NCBI GenBank assembly: GCA_021397835.1 | Contig: JAJFZO010000049.1 | Location: forward strand, 8,499,001 to 8,563,000 | DNA from: Moringa oleifera | Lineage: Eukaryota; Streptophyta; Magnoliopsida; Brassicales; Moringaceae | DNA length: 64,000 nucleotides | Direction of reading: 5' to 3' | In this document: piece after piece, positions 63,174 through 64,000 of the stretch | How the letters are laid out: the number at the start of each line of letters is the position of its first letter | Position numbering within the stretch: position 1 is the stretch's first letter | The notes under the pieces: generated by a model | What the model saw: the letters and a program-made list of their open reading frames with translations, nothing else | What the model was told of the DNA's origin: nothing | Databases searched by the model: none | Translations under genes and position numbers: made by a program

Positions 63174-64000
63174 TTGATATTCCAAATATGAATGTCTATT
63201 AGGACACATATGATATGTGCACCTAAAATCCAATATCGGCTCTTTTTAAACTTTGATATTTGGAACATTCAACACTTTTCCTTCCTCAAATGAATCTAAA
63301 ACCACAGCTGCATCAGCTCTCTATTTGTTGCTAATTATTTTGCTTCTTTTCATTTCCTTACAGAATCTTGTAATATAACCTATTTTACGACAGTGATAAC
63401 ATTTGTGTGATGATTTTCTAGATTTTGATCTCTTACCATCTTTGGTTTCCTTTACTACCATATTTAAGAGTCTAAGGTTAACCTCTATTCTTTGATTAGC
63501 CTCTCACATATGACCCTTATGTTTTTTACTTGCTTTGAATCAGCTTTGCTTTTTAATTCTTTGGCATTTAGAGCTCCAACTACATATTCCAACATGAATG
63601 TATCTCTTCCATGTTTAAGGATATCAACAAAGGTCTTATAGGACGTAGATAAAGAGTACAATAAAACTAATGCCTTGTCCTCATCCTCATACTCAATTTT
63701 GATGTTTTTCAAGTCTAAACAAAGTTTTTTAAACTCATCAAGATGAGTTTGTAGTGGTTTGCCCTCTTGCCTTTTAAATGTGAAAAACTTCTCCTTCAAA
63801 TAAAGTTTACAGGACAAGGTCCTTGTCATATACAAACTCTCCAACTTAACCATACCTCAGTTGCTGTCTTTTGCTTTACAACTGATGCTGAGTATTCAGG
63901 TGTTATATGCCCTTCTCATAACATCTGCCTTCTTCTCTTGTGCAAGGGTGTTGAGCAGTCTATGTTTTCTTCTTGCTGCATTATCAAGACCAAGTTTCCT
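63174..64000 (-). pseudogene. Ty1/copia gag relic, minus strand, runs off the window
   Basis: On the minus strand the gag core is open from 63,853 to 63,485: SLYMTRTLSCKLYLKEKFFT, QTHLDEFKKLCLDLKNIKI, LLYSLSTSYKTFVDILKHGR and NAKELKSKADSKQ are typical copia gag wording. A zinc knuckle follows near 63,370–63,410 and reads CYHCRKIGYITRFC, with the expected His replaced by Tyr. The reading continues beyond base 64,000 toward the start of the element. It breaks off near 63,180, where plus-strand copy 2 begins. It differs from copy 2's gag and may be the other end of the minus-strand pol relic at 55.6–57.25 kb. Confidence 0.8.

Noticed and set aside
1..64000. tRNA genes, CRISPR arrays and bacterial-type systems
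   Set aside because: Reading for T-arm GGTTCGA-type boxes gave no cloverleaf context, and the repeats present are tandem or transposon-derived with no CRISPR-like spacers.

Overview
This is a stretch of plant nuclear DNA, most likely from a eudicot. Genes carry short GT–AG introns, the spacers are very A+T-rich, and the gene families are plant ones: a PAT1-branch GRAS regulator, a CASP-like membrane protein, an X8-domain secreted protein and a plant-type mitochondrial complex I subunit. The transposons are also plant types (PIF/Harbinger, Ty1/copia). No bacterial-style operon, CRISPR array or rRNA gene is visible, and I found no convincing tRNA.

Layout. 1.3–5.9 kb (minus): a complete 11-exon gene for NAR1, the iron-hydrogenase-like factor of cytosolic Fe–S cluster assembly. 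I rebuilt it exon by exon; it reads in frame to 476 residues and all eight expected cluster cysteines are present. 6.3–14.8 kb: A+T-rich spacer containing a 1,061-bp PIF/Harbinger-type MITE (11,663–12,723) with a TAA target duplication and a perfect 72-bp internal palindrome. 14.9–17.1 kb (minus): a three-exon CASP-like gene (202 aa, 2B type). 22.5–23.0 kb (minus): a two-exon secreted X8-domain protein (111 aa). 25.4–25.8 kb (minus): an intronless 128-aa protein of unknown function. 29.3–32.8 kb: a decayed PIF/Harbinger element with a minus-strand DDE transposase relic and a plus-strand ORF1 relic, separated by about eight copies of a ~113-bp tandem repeat. 36.9–37.3 kb (plus): a two-exon gene for the 21-kDa-type subunit of complex I. 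38.4–40.3 kb: two diverged tandem copies of a ~0.7–0.9-kb sequence I could not classify. 48.3–49.9 kb (plus): an intronless-CDS GRAS protein closest to SCL13, preceded by a splice acceptor that abuts the ATG. 51.8–53.2 kb (plus): a four-exon gene for a small basic Arg-rich protein with a duplicated motif. 55.5–64.0 kb: Ty1/copia wreckage in both orientations, including two internal regions that share a single LTR.

The intact genes look like ordinary housekeeping and regulatory loci, and nothing suggests they form one pathway. From memory, NAR1, a CASPL2B gene and the complex I 21-kDa gene lie close together on Arabidopsis chromosome 4 (At4g16440 to At4g16450). If so, this is conserved microsynteny stretched by transposon-derived and A+T-rich sequence. 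I see no undescribed defence-type or operon-like system. The most unusual items are the palindrome MITE, the tandem array inside the Harbinger relic, the LTR-sharing copia arrangement and the unclassified tandem duplication.
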